NCBI RefSeq assembly: GCF_000613185.1
Contig: NZ_CCBB010000001.1
Coordinates: 434,001-498,000 of the forward strand
DNA length: 64,000 bases
Source of the DNA: Mycolicibacterium cosmeticum
Lineage (GTDB): Bacteria; Actinomycetota; Actinomycetes; Mycobacteriales; Mycobacteriaceae
Direction: 5' to 3'
A model generated the notes under the pieces. The model saw nothing but the letters and a program-made list of their open reading frames with translations. It was not told the DNA's origin and ran no database searches. Within the stretch, counting starts at the first letter, position 1. Each line of letters begins with the position of its first letter. Made by a program: the position numbers and the translations under genes. Below, piece after piece: positions 52,677 to 61,264 of the stretch.

Positions 52677-54111
52677 ACGTCGCGTCGCCCGCTCCGGTGG
52701 TCAGGCCGGCGGCCCGGTCCCGGCGCTGGACGAACCACCACAGCAGCACACCGGCGGCCAGGATCGAGACGGCGATGCCCAGTTCGAGCACGCCGCCGTA
52801 GCCGGTGATCGAGAATCCGGTCGCGCCGACCACCAGCATCACGGCGAGCAGCACCGCCAGCCCGATCGACAGCGGCACGAAAACCCGCGGCAACCGGATG
52901 GGCCGGACCGCATCCGGGCGGTCCTTGCGCAGCACCGCGAACCCGGCCACCGCCAGCACGTGGGCCAGGATGTAGCCCAGATTTCCGGTGACGATGATGG
53001 CCAGCGGCTGCTGCAGCACCACGAGCAGGACGACGTTGAGCACCAGCATGACGTTGAGGGCGCGCACCGGCACCCCGCGGCGGTTCAGCGTGCCCACCGC
53101 CCGGACGGTGACGCCTTCCTTGCCCATGTTGAACAGCACGCGCGACGCGTCGGCGACCGAGGTCAGCATGACCAGCACCAGGGAGGCGATCAGGCACAGC
53201 ACCATCACCCCGGCGCCGGCCCCGGTCAGTTCGGAGAAGCTGGAGACGAAGAAGGTGGCCGGGTCGGCTTCGATCGCCGATTCGCCGGCGAACCCGCCGA
53301 GGGTGAGCGGAACGAGGAAGAACACCCCCAAGCAGAACAGGGCGGAGGCCCGGATCGCCCGCGACGTGTCCTTGACCGGGTCCCGGTATTCGGAGGCGAA
53401 GGTGGCGCACACCTCGACACCCAGGGTGGTCCACGCCATCACGTACAGCCAGACGATCGCGGTGTGCAGACCTTCCAGGCCGTGCAGCTTCCAGGTCAGA
53501 TCCATGGGCGCCCAGCCGGAGTTGAACAGCGGGAAGACGATGAAGACAGCGAGCGGGATCATCAGGATGGCTGCCGTCACGTAGACGAACGCCATGGTGA
53601 CGCGGACCCCGATGATGTTGATGCCGTAGAGGATGAAGATCACCGCCAGCCCCACCAGGATCGGGAAGTTCAGGTGCAGTGGCCCGGCATCGAAGGACCA
53701 TTGTTGGTCGGGGAACCATTGGGACTGCACGAGCAGACCGGTGAATGCGCCGTAGGTGGCCAGGTTCGATCCCCAGGGCAGCCAGTAGCCGACCCCGGCC
53801 AGCGGTGCCAGCCAGGGCACCCGGTTCTTCCACGCTTCGGCGGCGTAGCCGGCGATACCGCCGGACGCCTCGGGGAACATGGCCGCCAATTCGATGTAGA
53901 TCCAGTTGACCCCGAGCGAGATGATCATCGAGACGGCCCACAGCACGGCCGCACCCCAGCCGCCGAGGCCGGCGATCGACGCTCCGAGGGTGGCCACCAG
54001 CGCGGCGGGCATCGTCATGGCCATGGCGAATCCGTCGAACCAGCGCATCTTGCGCGGTAACTTCGCCTCCCCGGTCAGCGGTTCGGTGAGCGAATTGTCT
54101 TTTGTGGTCAT
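52675..54111 (-). CDS. APC superfamily amino acid/amine permease
   Basis: A 478-residue permease with about 12 transmembrane helices. The first helix pair carries the APC signature (DGFAMAMTMPAALVATLGAS, glycine-rich unwound segment), with AAMFPEASGGIAGYAAEAWK following. It lies downstream of an aldehyde dehydrogenase and an amine-oxidase-like flavoprotein on the same strand, so uptake of an amine such as putrescine or of an amino acid is inferred. The 284-base gap before it could hold its own promoter. Confidence 0.87.
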   Translation of the reverse strand: MTTKDNSLTEPLTGEAKLPRKMRWFDGFAMAMTMPAALVATLGASIAGLGGWGAAVLWAVSMIISLGVNWIYIELAAMFPEASGGIAGYAAEAWKNRVPWLAPLAGVGYWLPWGSNLATYGAFTGLLVQSQWFPDQQWSFDAGPLHLNFPILVGLAVIFILYGINIIGVRVTMAFVYVTAAILMIPLAVFIVFPLFNSGWAPMDLTWKLHGLEGLHTAIVWLYVMAWTTLGVEVCATFASEYRDPVKDTSRAIRASALFCLGVFFLVPLTLGGFAGESAIEADPATFFVSSFSELTGAGAGVMVLCLIASLVLVMLTSVADASRVLFNMGKEGVTVRAVGTLNRRGVPVRALNVMLVLNVVLLVVLQQPLAIIVTGNLGYILAHVLAVAGFAVLRKDRPDAVRPIRLPRVFVPLSIGLAVLLAVMLVVGATGFSITGYGGVLELGIAVSILAAGVLLWWFVQRRDRAAGLTTGAGDAT

Positions 54112-54395
54112 GGAACTCAGACCTCCGATGCTTGGCCAGCGGCGACGGGCGGGTGGTGGGATCCCGACGGCGCAACGGCGAGACCGACGGGGTGCGAGCA
54201 GAACCGTGGCGTGGATCGCTGTTCGCCGCGGCGGTGACGCAGACTACGCACGGTACCGGCGAACCGGCGAAATATCCAGCATTTCAACAGCTTTCGTTCA
54301 GCTAACGGAGGTGACCCACCGTGGCAGCGCACGCCAACGGCACGCCGGTCCGGTGTCTCGGCGCTCCGGTTCGGTTGCGGTTCAGCGGGATCGGA
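54112..54395. other. Gap between permease and aldehyde dehydrogenase genes
   Basis: 284 bases with no convincing gene. A 71-codon open frame (54117-54332, minus) lacks coding character. No strong hairpin is visible, and a promoter for the permease is likely but not identifiable. Confidence 0.4.
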
Positions 54396-55853
54396 TCATG
54401 CCGGCCTGAAGGAGTCGTTCGGCGAACGCGGTGCGTGCTTGACCATGACGTGCCGGGCCACGGTGTACTCCGCGACCGCCGCGTGGCTCATGTCCTTCCC
54501 GAAACCACTGGCCTTTACTCCCCCGTGCGGCGCTTCGGAGGCGATCGGCAGATGATCGTTGATCCAGGTGACGCCGGCGTCCATCGCGTGCGCGACGCGC
54601 AATCCGCGAGCCCCGTCGGTGGTCCACACCGACGATGCAAGGCCATAGCGAGAATCGTTGGCCAGCGCGATCGCCTGCTGCTCGTCCTGGAACGGCAGGG
54701 CCACCAGCACGGGCCCGAACACCTCTTCCTGCACGATCTCGGCGGCCTGCCGGACATCGGTGATCAACGTCGGCCGGTAGTAGGCTCCCGGCCCGTCGGG
54801 CAGCGTGCCACCGGCACGCACCGTCGCACCCGCGGCCACCGCCCGTTCGACGAATCCGTGCACGCGTGCGCGGTGCTCGACGCTGATCAGCGGGCCGATA
54901 TCGGTTGCCGGATCATGCGGATCACCCACCCGAATGGTGTTGAACTGCTCCGCTATTCGATCCACCAGTGCATCGAAGATGGCTTCATGGGCGTACACGC
55001 GGGTGGCGGCCGTGCAGTCCTGACCGGAGTTGTACGTCGCGCCCATCGCGATACCGGCGGCGGTGGCGTCCAAGTCGGCGTCGTCGAACACCAGGCACGG
55101 CGCCTTGCCGCCGAGTTCCAGATGCACCCGGGCGCCGCGCGCGGCGGCCGTCGCCATCACGTGCCGGCCCGCACGGGTCGACCCGGTGATCGAGACCAGT
55201 TGTACCCGTTCGTCGCCGACCAGCGCCTCGCCCACCTCCCGATCGCCGGTGACCACCTCCAGCACACCGGCCGGGATACCGGCCTGCACCGCGAGTTCGG
55301 CGATGAGCAAGGTGCTGCTCGGCGTGGTCGGTGCCGGCTTGACCACGATGGTGTTGCCGGCGGCGATGGCCGGGCCGATCTTCCACAACGCCATGATCAT
55401 CGGGAAGTTCCACGGTGCGATGCCCACCACCGGACCGACGGGCCTGCGCACGATCATCGAGGTGTAACCCTCGCTCAACACGCCGGCGCCACTGCCCTCC
55501 AAAGACCGTGCCGCCCCGGCGAAGAAGCGCAGATTGTCGGTGCCGAAGGGCAGTTCACCGTCGCGGAACACCGCGACGGGTTTGCCCGATTCGGCCACCT
55601 CCAGCGCGGTCAGCTGATCGGCGTGCGCGTCGATCAGATCCGCCCAGCGCAGGATCAGGCGGGCCCGCTCCCCCGCGGTGCGTCGCGACCATGCAGCGAA
55701 CGCCTCGGCCGCCGCCGCGACGGCGTCCGCCGCGTCGTCGACGGACGCCTCCGAGATCTCGCCGGTCGGCCGGCCGGTGGCCGGGTCGACCAATGTCCGG
55801 TCACCCCCGCGCCCTTCGACGCGCCGGCCACGGTGGAATCGTCCTGCGCCCAT
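54396..55853 (-). CDS. NAD-dependent aldehyde dehydrogenase (aminobutyraldehyde type likely)
   Basis: A 485-residue ALDH. Catalytic Cys is in NSGQDCTAATR, the general-base Glu in LELGGKAPC, and the cofactor loop in SITGSTRAGR; PWNFPMIMALWKIGPAIAAG is also typical. The context (flavin amine oxidoreductase, APC permease) points to oxidation of the aldehyde released from a polyamine, for example 4-aminobutyraldehyde or gamma-glutamyl-aminobutyraldehyde. The start ATG 55853 is ten bases after the flavoprotein stop, so they form an operon. Confidence 0.88.
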   Translation of the reverse strand: MGAGRFHRGRRVEGRGGDRTLVDPATGRPTGEISEASVDDAADAVAAAAEAFAAWSRRTAGERARLILRWADLIDAHADQLTALEVAESGKPVAVFRDGELPFGTDNLRFFAGAARSLEGSGAGVLSEGYTSMIVRRPVGPVVGIAPWNFPMIMALWKIGPAIAAGNTIVVKPAPTTPSSTLLIAELAVQAGIPAGVLEVVTGDREVGEALVGDERVQLVSITGSTRAGRHVMATAAARGARVHLELGGKAPCLVFDDADLDATAAGIAMGATYNSGQDCTAATRVYAHEAIFDALVDRIAEQFNTIRVGDPHDPATDIGPLISVEHRARVHGFVERAVAAGATVRAGGTLPDGPGAYYRPTLITDVRQAAEIVQEEVFGPVLVALPFQDEQQAIALANDSRYGLASSVWTTDGARGLRVAHAMDAGVTWINDHLPIASEAPHGGVKASGFGKDMSHAAVAEYTVARHVMVKHAPRSPNDSFRPA

Positions 55854-55863
55854 GCACACTCCT

Positions 55864-57249
55864 CTAACTGTTGAAGCCGACACCGAAATGATCGAGCACG
55901 CGCAGAAGCGTTCCCCTACGGCCTGTTTCGTCTTCCCGGGCCAGGGCCGCGCGGGTCAGCTCGACGGCGGGCCAGCGCAACGGCTCGGGTGGGAACGGGA
56001 CGGCCATCCCGGTGATCGCCTTGAGCCGCGTGCGTTCGGTGTCCCGCTTGGCCAGCAGATCCAGCGCCACCCGCGCCCCGAACCGGGTCGAGGCCACACC
56101 GAGACCGGTGAAGCCGACGGCGTAGGCGACCCGGCCGCCATAGCCGGTACCGAAGATCGGGGTGAAGCGCGTGGTGGTGTCGATCACGCCGCCCCAGCGG
56201 TGCGTGAACGGTACATCGGCCAGCTGCGGAAAGGTCTCGCGAAAATGCCGCGCCAGCAGCCGATGTGAGGCATCGCGCTGTTCCAGTTCCGGGGCGACCC
56301 GATTCCCGAAGTGGTAGATGGCGTCGTACCCGCCCCAGAGGATCCGGTCGTCGCGGGTGCGCCGGAAGTAATGGAACTGGTTCCCGGCGTCGGTGAGTCC
56401 CTGGTTCTGCTCCCATCCGACCGAGGCGAGTTGGTCGGCGGTCAGCGGCGCCGTTGCCAGCACGTAGTCGTAAACCGGGAGCACCCAGGCCTTCAACCGG
56501 CGCAGCAACGGCGGATAGGCGTTCGAGGCGAGCAGGATGTGACCGCCGGTGTGGACCTCGCCGCGGTCGGTTCGGACGGTCAGCATGTCACCGTGGCGGC
56601 TGATGCCGGTGGCCGCGGTCTGTTCGAAGATCCGGGCGCCGAGGCTCTCGGCCACCCGGCGCAGTCCCTGTACGAGTGCCAGCGGGTCGACCAGACCCCC
56701 TGAGTGGGAACGCATCCCGGCCAGGAAGGCCGGTGATGCGATATCGGCGCGCACCTCCTCACGCTCCAGGAATTCGACCTTCTCCCCACGGCGCGCATGG
56801 GCGTCGGCCGCCGCACGCAGGGCGGCCACCTCGTGCTCGGTGCGCGCCAGCGTGGTCTTGCCCACCAGGCGCAGGTCGGCGTCGATCTCATGCGCAGCGA
56901 CGAAATCGGCGATCTGCGAGACGTTGTCGCGTCCCAGCCGTTGCAGCTCGTCCAGTTCGTCGGGCCACAGGGCCGCACCGTGGGCGATGCCGTGGGTCAG
57001 CGATTCGGAGACGAACCCGCCGTTGCGGCCCGACGCACCGGAACCCACCCACTGCTGCTCGAGCACCGCGACGTCCAGCGACGGATCCTCGGTGAGCGCC
57101 TCGATCGCCGCCCACAGACCGGTGTAGCCGCCGCCGACGATCACCAGGTCGGCGCCGACGGCACCGATCAGCCCGTCCGATCGGGGACCGGTCGGCAAGT
57201 TGCCCCACCACACCGGCCGCGGCTCGGCATCGGCCAGTTCCGGCCTCAT
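55864..57249 (-). CDS. FAD-dependent amine oxidoreductase (PuuB/DAO family)
   Basis: A 461-residue flavoprotein of the glycine/D-amino-acid oxidase family. The FAD loop is DLVIVGGGYTGLWAAIEA near residue 30, followed by GSGASGRNGGFVSESLTHG (flavin-contacting SGRNGG). The C-terminal part has HRWGGVIDTTTRFTPIFG and YAVGFTGLGVASTRFGAR. PuuB members oxidise gamma-glutamylputrescine. The linked ALDH and permease fit amine catabolism, but no gamma-glutamylputrescine synthetase is in the window. ATG 57249 is the family start; longer frames are not supported. Confidence 0.87.
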   Translation of the reverse strand: MRPELADAEPRPVWWGNLPTGPRSDGLIGAVGADLVIVGGGYTGLWAAIEALTEDPSLDVAVLEQQWVGSGASGRNGGFVSESLTHGIAHGAALWPDELDELQRLGRDNVSQIADFVAAHEIDADLRLVGKTTLARTEHEVAALRAAADAHARRGEKVEFLEREEVRADIASPAFLAGMRSHSGGLVDPLALVQGLRRVAESLGARIFEQTAATGISRHGDMLTVRTDRGEVHTGGHILLASNAYPPLLRRLKAWVLPVYDYVLATAPLTADQLASVGWEQNQGLTDAGNQFHYFRRTRDDRILWGGYDAIYHFGNRVAPELEQRDASHRLLARHFRETFPQLADVPFTHRWGGVIDTTTRFTPIFGTGYGGRVAYAVGFTGLGVASTRFGARVALDLLAKRDTERTRLKAITGMAVPFPPEPLRWPAVELTRAALAREDETGRRGTLLRVLDHFGVGFNS

Positions 57250-57425
57250 GCGAGCACCCCGCTCGCGGCACCGGCCATGTCTGGCAGGGAGGCGGATCGG
57301 GTGATCGTCGGGGTTTTCATCGTGGACTTCCGCATCGAGGAGATCGGTCTCCGCGCGGGACCGCACGGCGACAGGAAGTGATAGTTGCATCGATATTCAG
57401 GTTTGGCAATACGAAATAAGTGCAC

Positions 57426-57440
57426 TTCAGTAGCACTCAG
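57426..57440. promoter_or_regulatory. TTCAGT-N3-ACTGAA-type operator, copy 1
   Basis: TTCAGTAGCACTCAG: left half TTCAGT, 3-base spacer, right half ACTCAG. It matches copy 2 at 12 of 15 positions, 36 bases away. Confidence 0.55.
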
Positions 57441-57461
57441 CATGGCTAAATTGATTTAAAA

Positions 57462-57476
57462 TTCAGTAAAACTGAG
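57462..57476. promoter_or_regulatory. TTCAGT-N3-ACTGAA-type operator, copy 2
   Basis: TTCAGTAAAACTGAG: halves TTCAGT and ACTGAG pair at five of six positions around AAA. The 36-base offset from copy 1 is about 3.4 helical turns, so a second regulator dimer could bind on a related face. No regulator gene is adjacent. Confidence 0.55.
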
Positions 57477-57598
57477 CGAAGTCTCGGGATCTCTGCCAGA
57501 GTGGGCCCCATCACCCGGAGGCGGCCCGCACCGTCACCGCGTCGCGCCTCGGCGAAAGGACCGACAGCTTGGCCCCGTTGCCTGTCACCATTTCGTCG

Positions 57599-58804
57599 AT
57601 GAACTCAGACCCCACCGATCTGCTCGACCTCGGGGCCGGGCACGCGCTGGCCGTGATCACCCACGACGGCGGCGCCTCGGCAATACCCGTGCGGGCCGAT
57701 GACGGTCGCTGGCGACGCGCGGCCGCCGGTGACGGGGTGGCCGAAGCCCTCATCCGGCTGCTCACCGCCGGCCCCGGACGGTCCGAGCACGGTCGCTTCA
57801 CCGTGACCTCCTGGGCCGGGCGTCGCGCGGCGCGGGGCGAACGCCCGATCACCGTCGACCAGACCAACGAATCGGTCATCGTGGGCGAGGTCGCCGTCGT
57901 CAAATGGGCCACCCATCTGGAGCCGGGCCCGCATCCGGCCCCGCAGCGGCTGGCCGGCCTGACCGCGGCCGGCTTCACGGCGATGCCGACACCGTGGGGC
58001 CTGGTCACCTGGCGCCCGGACGACGGCGCCGAGACCTTGGTGGCGACCGTCACCGGATACCTGCCGGGCGCGGTCGACGGCTGGACCTGGGCGGTCGACT
58101 TGTTCGCCGCCGCAACACATGCCGGCGACCCGTCGGCCGTCGTCGCGGCGTGCGCGGCCGTGGGAACCGCCGTGGCCGACCTGCACGCCGCACAGGCCGC
58201 CACCGCGACCACCGCCACCGCGCAGGACGCCCGGCGTTGGCGTGACGGCGCCATGGACACCCTGGAGACGGCAAAGACGTTGGCCGGCAACGGGACCGCA
58301 CAACTGTTGGCTGACCGCGACACCGAGGTGATCCGGGTGCTGGACAGCCTCGGCGGCCTGGACGGGGTACCCATCCTGGACGCGCACGGCGACCTGCATG
58401 TCGGGCAGGTGCTGCGCAGCGAGCACCGGTTCGTGATCACCGATTTCGACGGCAACCCGGTGCTGCCGCCGTGGCAGCGGGTGCTGCCGGTGCCCGCGGC
58501 GCTCGACGTGGCGGGCATGCTGCAGTCCCTGTCGCACGTCGCGATCGTGGTGGCCAGACACCACGATGTCGACCCGGACGGTCTACGCCGGATCGACGCG
58601 GCGGCGCAGGCGGCATTTCTCGATGCGTACACCACCGCGCTCACCGCATCCGGCCGGCGGCAGCTGTTCTCGGCCGAGGCGGTGCCCGCGTTCCGGCTAC
58701 AACAAATTCTGCGCGAAATCGTCTACGCCGGACGCCATCTGCCGCGGTGGATGTACGTCCCCGACGCCGCGCTGCCCGCCCTGCTGGAAGGTGTGAAACC
58801 GTGA
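57599..58804 (+). CDS. Maltokinase-like kinase, probable glucosamine kinase
   Basis: A 401-residue protein of the aminoglycoside/maltokinase-like kinase fold. The active site is ILDAHGDLHVGQVLRS (catalytic Asp) with VITDFDGNPVLP (metal-binding Asp). The N-terminal cap domain has TVDQTNESVIVGEVAVVKW. Actinobacterial proteins of this type have been shown to phosphorylate glucosamine and to sit beside SIS-domain isomerases and secondary-metabolite genes, exactly as here. ATG 57599 is listed, but TTG 57569 has a better ribosome site (GAAAGGA eight bases upstream). The stop overlaps the SIS gene by four bases. Confidence 0.75.
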   Translation: MNSDPTDLLDLGAGHALAVITHDGGASAIPVRADDGRWRRAAAGDGVAEALIRLLTAGPGRSEHGRFTVTSWAGRRAARGERPITVDQTNESVIVGEVAVVKWATHLEPGPHPAPQRLAGLTAAGFTAMPTPWGLVTWRPDDGAETLVATVTGYLPGAVDGWTWAVDLFAAATHAGDPSAVVAACAAVGTAVADLHAAQAATATTATAQDARRWRDGAMDTLETAKTLAGNGTAQLLADRDTEVIRVLDSLGGLDGVPILDAHGDLHVGQVLRSEHRFVITDFDGNPVLPPWQRVLPVPAALDVAGMLQSLSHVAIVVARHHDVDPDGLRRIDAAAQAAFLDAYTTALTASGRRQLFSAEAVPAFRLQQILREIVYAGRHLPRWMYVPDAALPALLEGVKP

Positions 58805-59775
58805 AGCCCCTGGAGTTCGCTCGCGACCTGGCCCGCAAACCGGAAGTCCTGGCCGGGCTGGCCGACGCACTGACCACCGCCAATCCGTGGGCCGAGGCCC
58901 TGCCGGACACCGTCGACCGCGTGGTGTTCCTCGGGATGGGATCCTCCGCTTACGCCGCAGGCGTCGCCGCCGCCCGCCTGCGTGCCCGCGGGGTGTACGC
59001 GGTCTCCGATCTCGCCTCGACCCGGCTGTTGCCGGCGTGGGGTCCGGGGACCGTCGTCGTGGTGACCTCCGCATCCGGTGGGTCGGTGGAAACCCTTGAC
59101 GCGCTGCACCGTATCGACCGCGACGCGACACTGGTGGCGGTGACCAACACGCCCGGCTCGCCGATCACCGACATCTGCGGCCGCACCGTGGACCTGCTGG
59201 CCGAACCCGAGGCCGGTGGGGTGGCGTGCCGCAGTTTCCAGCACACGCTGGCCCTGTTCCTGGCCCTGGAGTGTCACCTGACGGGGACATCGACGGCGGC
59301 GCTGGTGGACACCGTGCGGGCGGCGGCCGGCGCGAGCGAATGGCTGTTGTCGACGGAGCAGGACTGGCGCCCCGAGATCTCGGACCTGCTGCTCGGCCCC
59401 GACGAAACCCACATGTGCGCACCGGCGCACCGACTTTCGTCGGCGCAGCAGGGCGCGCTGATGTTCCGGGAGGGCCCGCGGCGCGCGGCCACCGGCAGCG
59501 AGACCGGCGAGTGGAGCCATGTCGACGTGTACCGCACCAAGAACACCGACCTGCGGCTGCTGGTCTTCGCGGGGTCGCCGTGGGAGGACCAGATGGCCGA
59601 GTGGGCCGGCCCGCGGAACACCGCGATTGTCGGGGTGGGCGGCGCGGTGCCCTGCGCCACTGCGACGCTGCGTTATCCCGGTGACGAGGACGACGATGTC
59701 CGGCTGCTCACCGAGACGCTGATCCCCGAACTCGTCGCCGCGCGGGCCTGGCAGCAAGCCGAGGGCCCCGCCTGA
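58801..59775 (+). CDS. SIS-domain protein, probable aminosugar isomerase/deaminase
   Basis: A 324-residue protein with two SIS halves. The first has VVFLGMGSSAYAAGVAAARL and VVVVTSASGGSVETLDAL (phosphosugar-binding SxS pattern); the second has HRLSSAQQGALMFREGPRRA and LLVFAGSPWEDQ. It resembles the isomerase half of GlmS without the glutaminase, so it may interconvert glucosamine-6-phosphate and fructose-6-phosphate. It overlaps the kinase gene by four bases, supporting a shared route: glucosamine to glucosamine-6-P to a ketose phosphate. It converges on mbtH with three bases between stops. Confidence 0.75.
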   Translation: MKPLEFARDLARKPEVLAGLADALTTANPWAEALPDTVDRVVFLGMGSSAYAAGVAAARLRARGVYAVSDLASTRLLPAWGPGTVVVVTSASGGSVETLDALHRIDRDATLVAVTNTPGSPITDICGRTVDLLAEPEAGGVACRSFQHTLALFLALECHLTGTSTAALVDTVRAAAGASEWLLSTEQDWRPEISDLLLGPDETHMCAPAHRLSSAQQGALMFREGPRRAATGSETGEWSHVDVYRTKNTDLRLLVFAGSPWEDQMAEWAGPRNTAIVGVGGAVPCATATLRYPGDEDDDVRLLTETLIPELVAARAWQQAEGPA

Positions 59776-59778
59776 CGT

Positions 59779-59988
59779 TCAGGACATCGCGTCGCGCAGG
59801 CTCTTGGGCCTCAGATCGGTCCAGCTCTCCTCGACGTAGGCCACGCAGTCGGCCCGGGTGCTCTCGCCGAAGACCACCCGCCAGCCGGCGGGCACGTCGA
59901 CGAACGCCGGCCACAGGCTGTACTGCTCCTCGTCGTTGAGCAGGACGTAGAAGGTGCCGTTCTCGTCATCGAACGGATTGGTGCTCAT
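59779..59988 (-). CDS. mbtH: MbtH-like protein of mycobactin synthesis
   Basis: A 69-residue MbtH-family protein. The family residues are visible: [37 protein letters not shown] and the tryptophan in [15 protein letters not shown]. MbtH proteins bind and activate NRPS adenylation domains, here those of MbtE/MbtF. Its ATG lies inside the end of mbtG (23-base overlap). It ends the mbtF-mbtG-mbtH operon. Confidence 0.95.
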   Translation of the reverse strand: MSTNPFDDENGTFYVLLNDEEQYSLWPAFVDVPAGWRVVFGESTRADCVAYVEESWTDLRPKSLRDAMS

Positions 59989-61264
59989 GGCTGCTCCTCT
60001 TGGCAACGGTGGTGAACGCGGGCGAGCCGAGGACCCGGTCGGACAACCGGCCCAGGCAACTGAGATTCGGGAAGCCCGGCCCCTGGGTGAGCCCGGCGAG
60101 CCCGGGCAGGAACAGTTTCGGCTCGACATCCTCGACGGCCAGGTCGTGGCCGATCGCCTCCTGGAGGCGGTCGCCGGTCAACGGGCCGCCGAGCCCGAGC
60201 TCGAGCACATCGAGGGCCTCCTGGCGCAGCAGCGGCTGGAACCACATCGCGTTGGCGCCGGACCCGTCGATCACCAGATCGAAACCGTGCACCGTCTCCA
60301 ACCGCTCGCTGCCCCGCTCGGTCTCCAGGGTGAGCCGGATGCGCTCGTCGCGGGCCACCGCATGGGCCACCCGGCCGCGCAGGTGCCGGATCCGGTCGTC
60401 GGCGAGCAACGCCTCCTGCACGCGCACCGAGAACACCCCGCGGTCGGTTCGGTTCATCGCGTCCCGCTTCTCCGCCAGGGTCAGCCCGTCCCAGTGGGTG
60501 GGGTCCGAATACAGCGTGTTCTCGAAGAAACCCTCGCCGCGGGTGAACAACGTCACCTGCGGCGAGATCACGGTGATGGTCGAAACCCGGTGCCGGAACA
60601 GTTCGTCGAGCATGGTGCCGGCGGTCTCACCGCCGCCGATGACCGCCACCCGGTCCGCGGCGATCAATTCCTGCGCGGCGGCCCGATGCCAGAACTGCGC
60701 GATGGACAGCACCCGCGGGTTACCGGGTAGCAGCGAGCGCTCCGCCTGCCCTGGGCCGGTGATCATCAACGCGTCGGCACGCACAGTCTGCTCCCGCGTC
60801 GTGAGCTCCCAGCCCGACCCGGGATCGCCGTGCTGCAAGCCGATCCCGGTGACCTCCCCCAGCGTCACCGACATTCCCACCCGGTCGGCCACCCACTGCA
60901 GGTACTGGCTCCACCGCCGGTGGGCGGGTGCGGGCCGGCCGCGGTCCACCCATTCGGCGAACTGCCCCGTGCTGATCAGATAGGACTGCCAGCTGTGCCG
61001 CATCATCCGCTCGTCCAGTTCGGCGTTGCGCCGCGGCACCAGGGCCGACTGGTACGGGAAGCCGACATCCTTCTCCGGGCCGGTGCCCAGCCGGTGCGCT
61101 CCGTCGGTCCAGCCGCCGGCGGCCTGCCAATTGGCCGCGATCGCGGTGCGTTCCACCGCGATCACCTCCGGGGCGTCCACCCCCATGGCGCGCAGTTCGG
61201 CCGCCTTGGCCGCGACGGCCACGGCCTTGGCGCCGGCACCGATGATGGCCAGCTTCTGTGTCAT
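59966..61264 (-). CDS. mbtG: Lysine N6-hydroxylase MbtG
   Basis: A 432-residue flavin monooxygenase of the IucD/PvdA family. The FAD loop is [19 protein letters not shown] near residue 6 and the NADPH loop is [18 protein letters not shown] near residue 215. It N-hydroxylates lysine to form the hydroxamate precursor of mycobactin. ATG 61264 overlaps the mbtF stop (ATGA); its 3' end overlaps mbtH. Expression is expected to be iron-controlled through the promoter upstream of the cluster, outside the window. Confidence 0.93.
   Translation of the reverse strand: MTQKLAIIGAGAKAVAVAAKAAELRAMGVDAPEVIAVERTAIAANWQAAGGWTDGAHRLGTGPEKDVGFPYQSALVPRRNAELDERMMRHSWQSYLISTGQFAEWVDRGRPAPAHRRWSQYLQWVADRVGMSVTLGEVTGIGLQHGDPGSGWELTTREQTVRADALMITGPGQAERSLLPGNPRVLSIAQFWHRAAAQELIAADRVAVIGGGETAGTMLDELFRHRVSTITVISPQVTLFTRGEGFFENTLYSDPTHWDGLTLAEKRDAMNRTDRGVFSVRVQEALLADDRIRHLRGRVAHAVARDERIRLTLETERGSERLETVHGFDLVIDGSGANAMWFQPLLRQEALDVLELGLGGPLTGDRLQEAIGHDLAVEDVEPKLFLPGLAGLTQGPGFPNLSCLGRLSDRVLGSPAFTTVAKRSSHEHQSVR

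Larger units (their letters stand above)
57250..57598. other. AT-richer divergent intergenic region with paired dyads
   Basis: About 350 bases between the divergent amine-oxidoreductase and kinase genes. The part 57380-57480 is markedly less GC-rich and holds two copies of a TTCAGT dyad plus TAAATTGATTTA (57447-57458). It should contain both promoters. No gene is visible. Confidence 0.6.

Noticed and set aside
54117..54332. 71-codon minus-strand open frame between permease and aldehyde dehydrogenase
   Set aside because: No ribosome site, no recognisable domain, biased residue content; judged non-coding.
57511..58644. A 377-codon open frame on the minus strand over the kinase gene
   Set aside because: It lies antisense to a gene with clear kinase motifs, and its composition (Ser/Arg/Ala-rich, no domain) is that of a GC-rich shadow frame.
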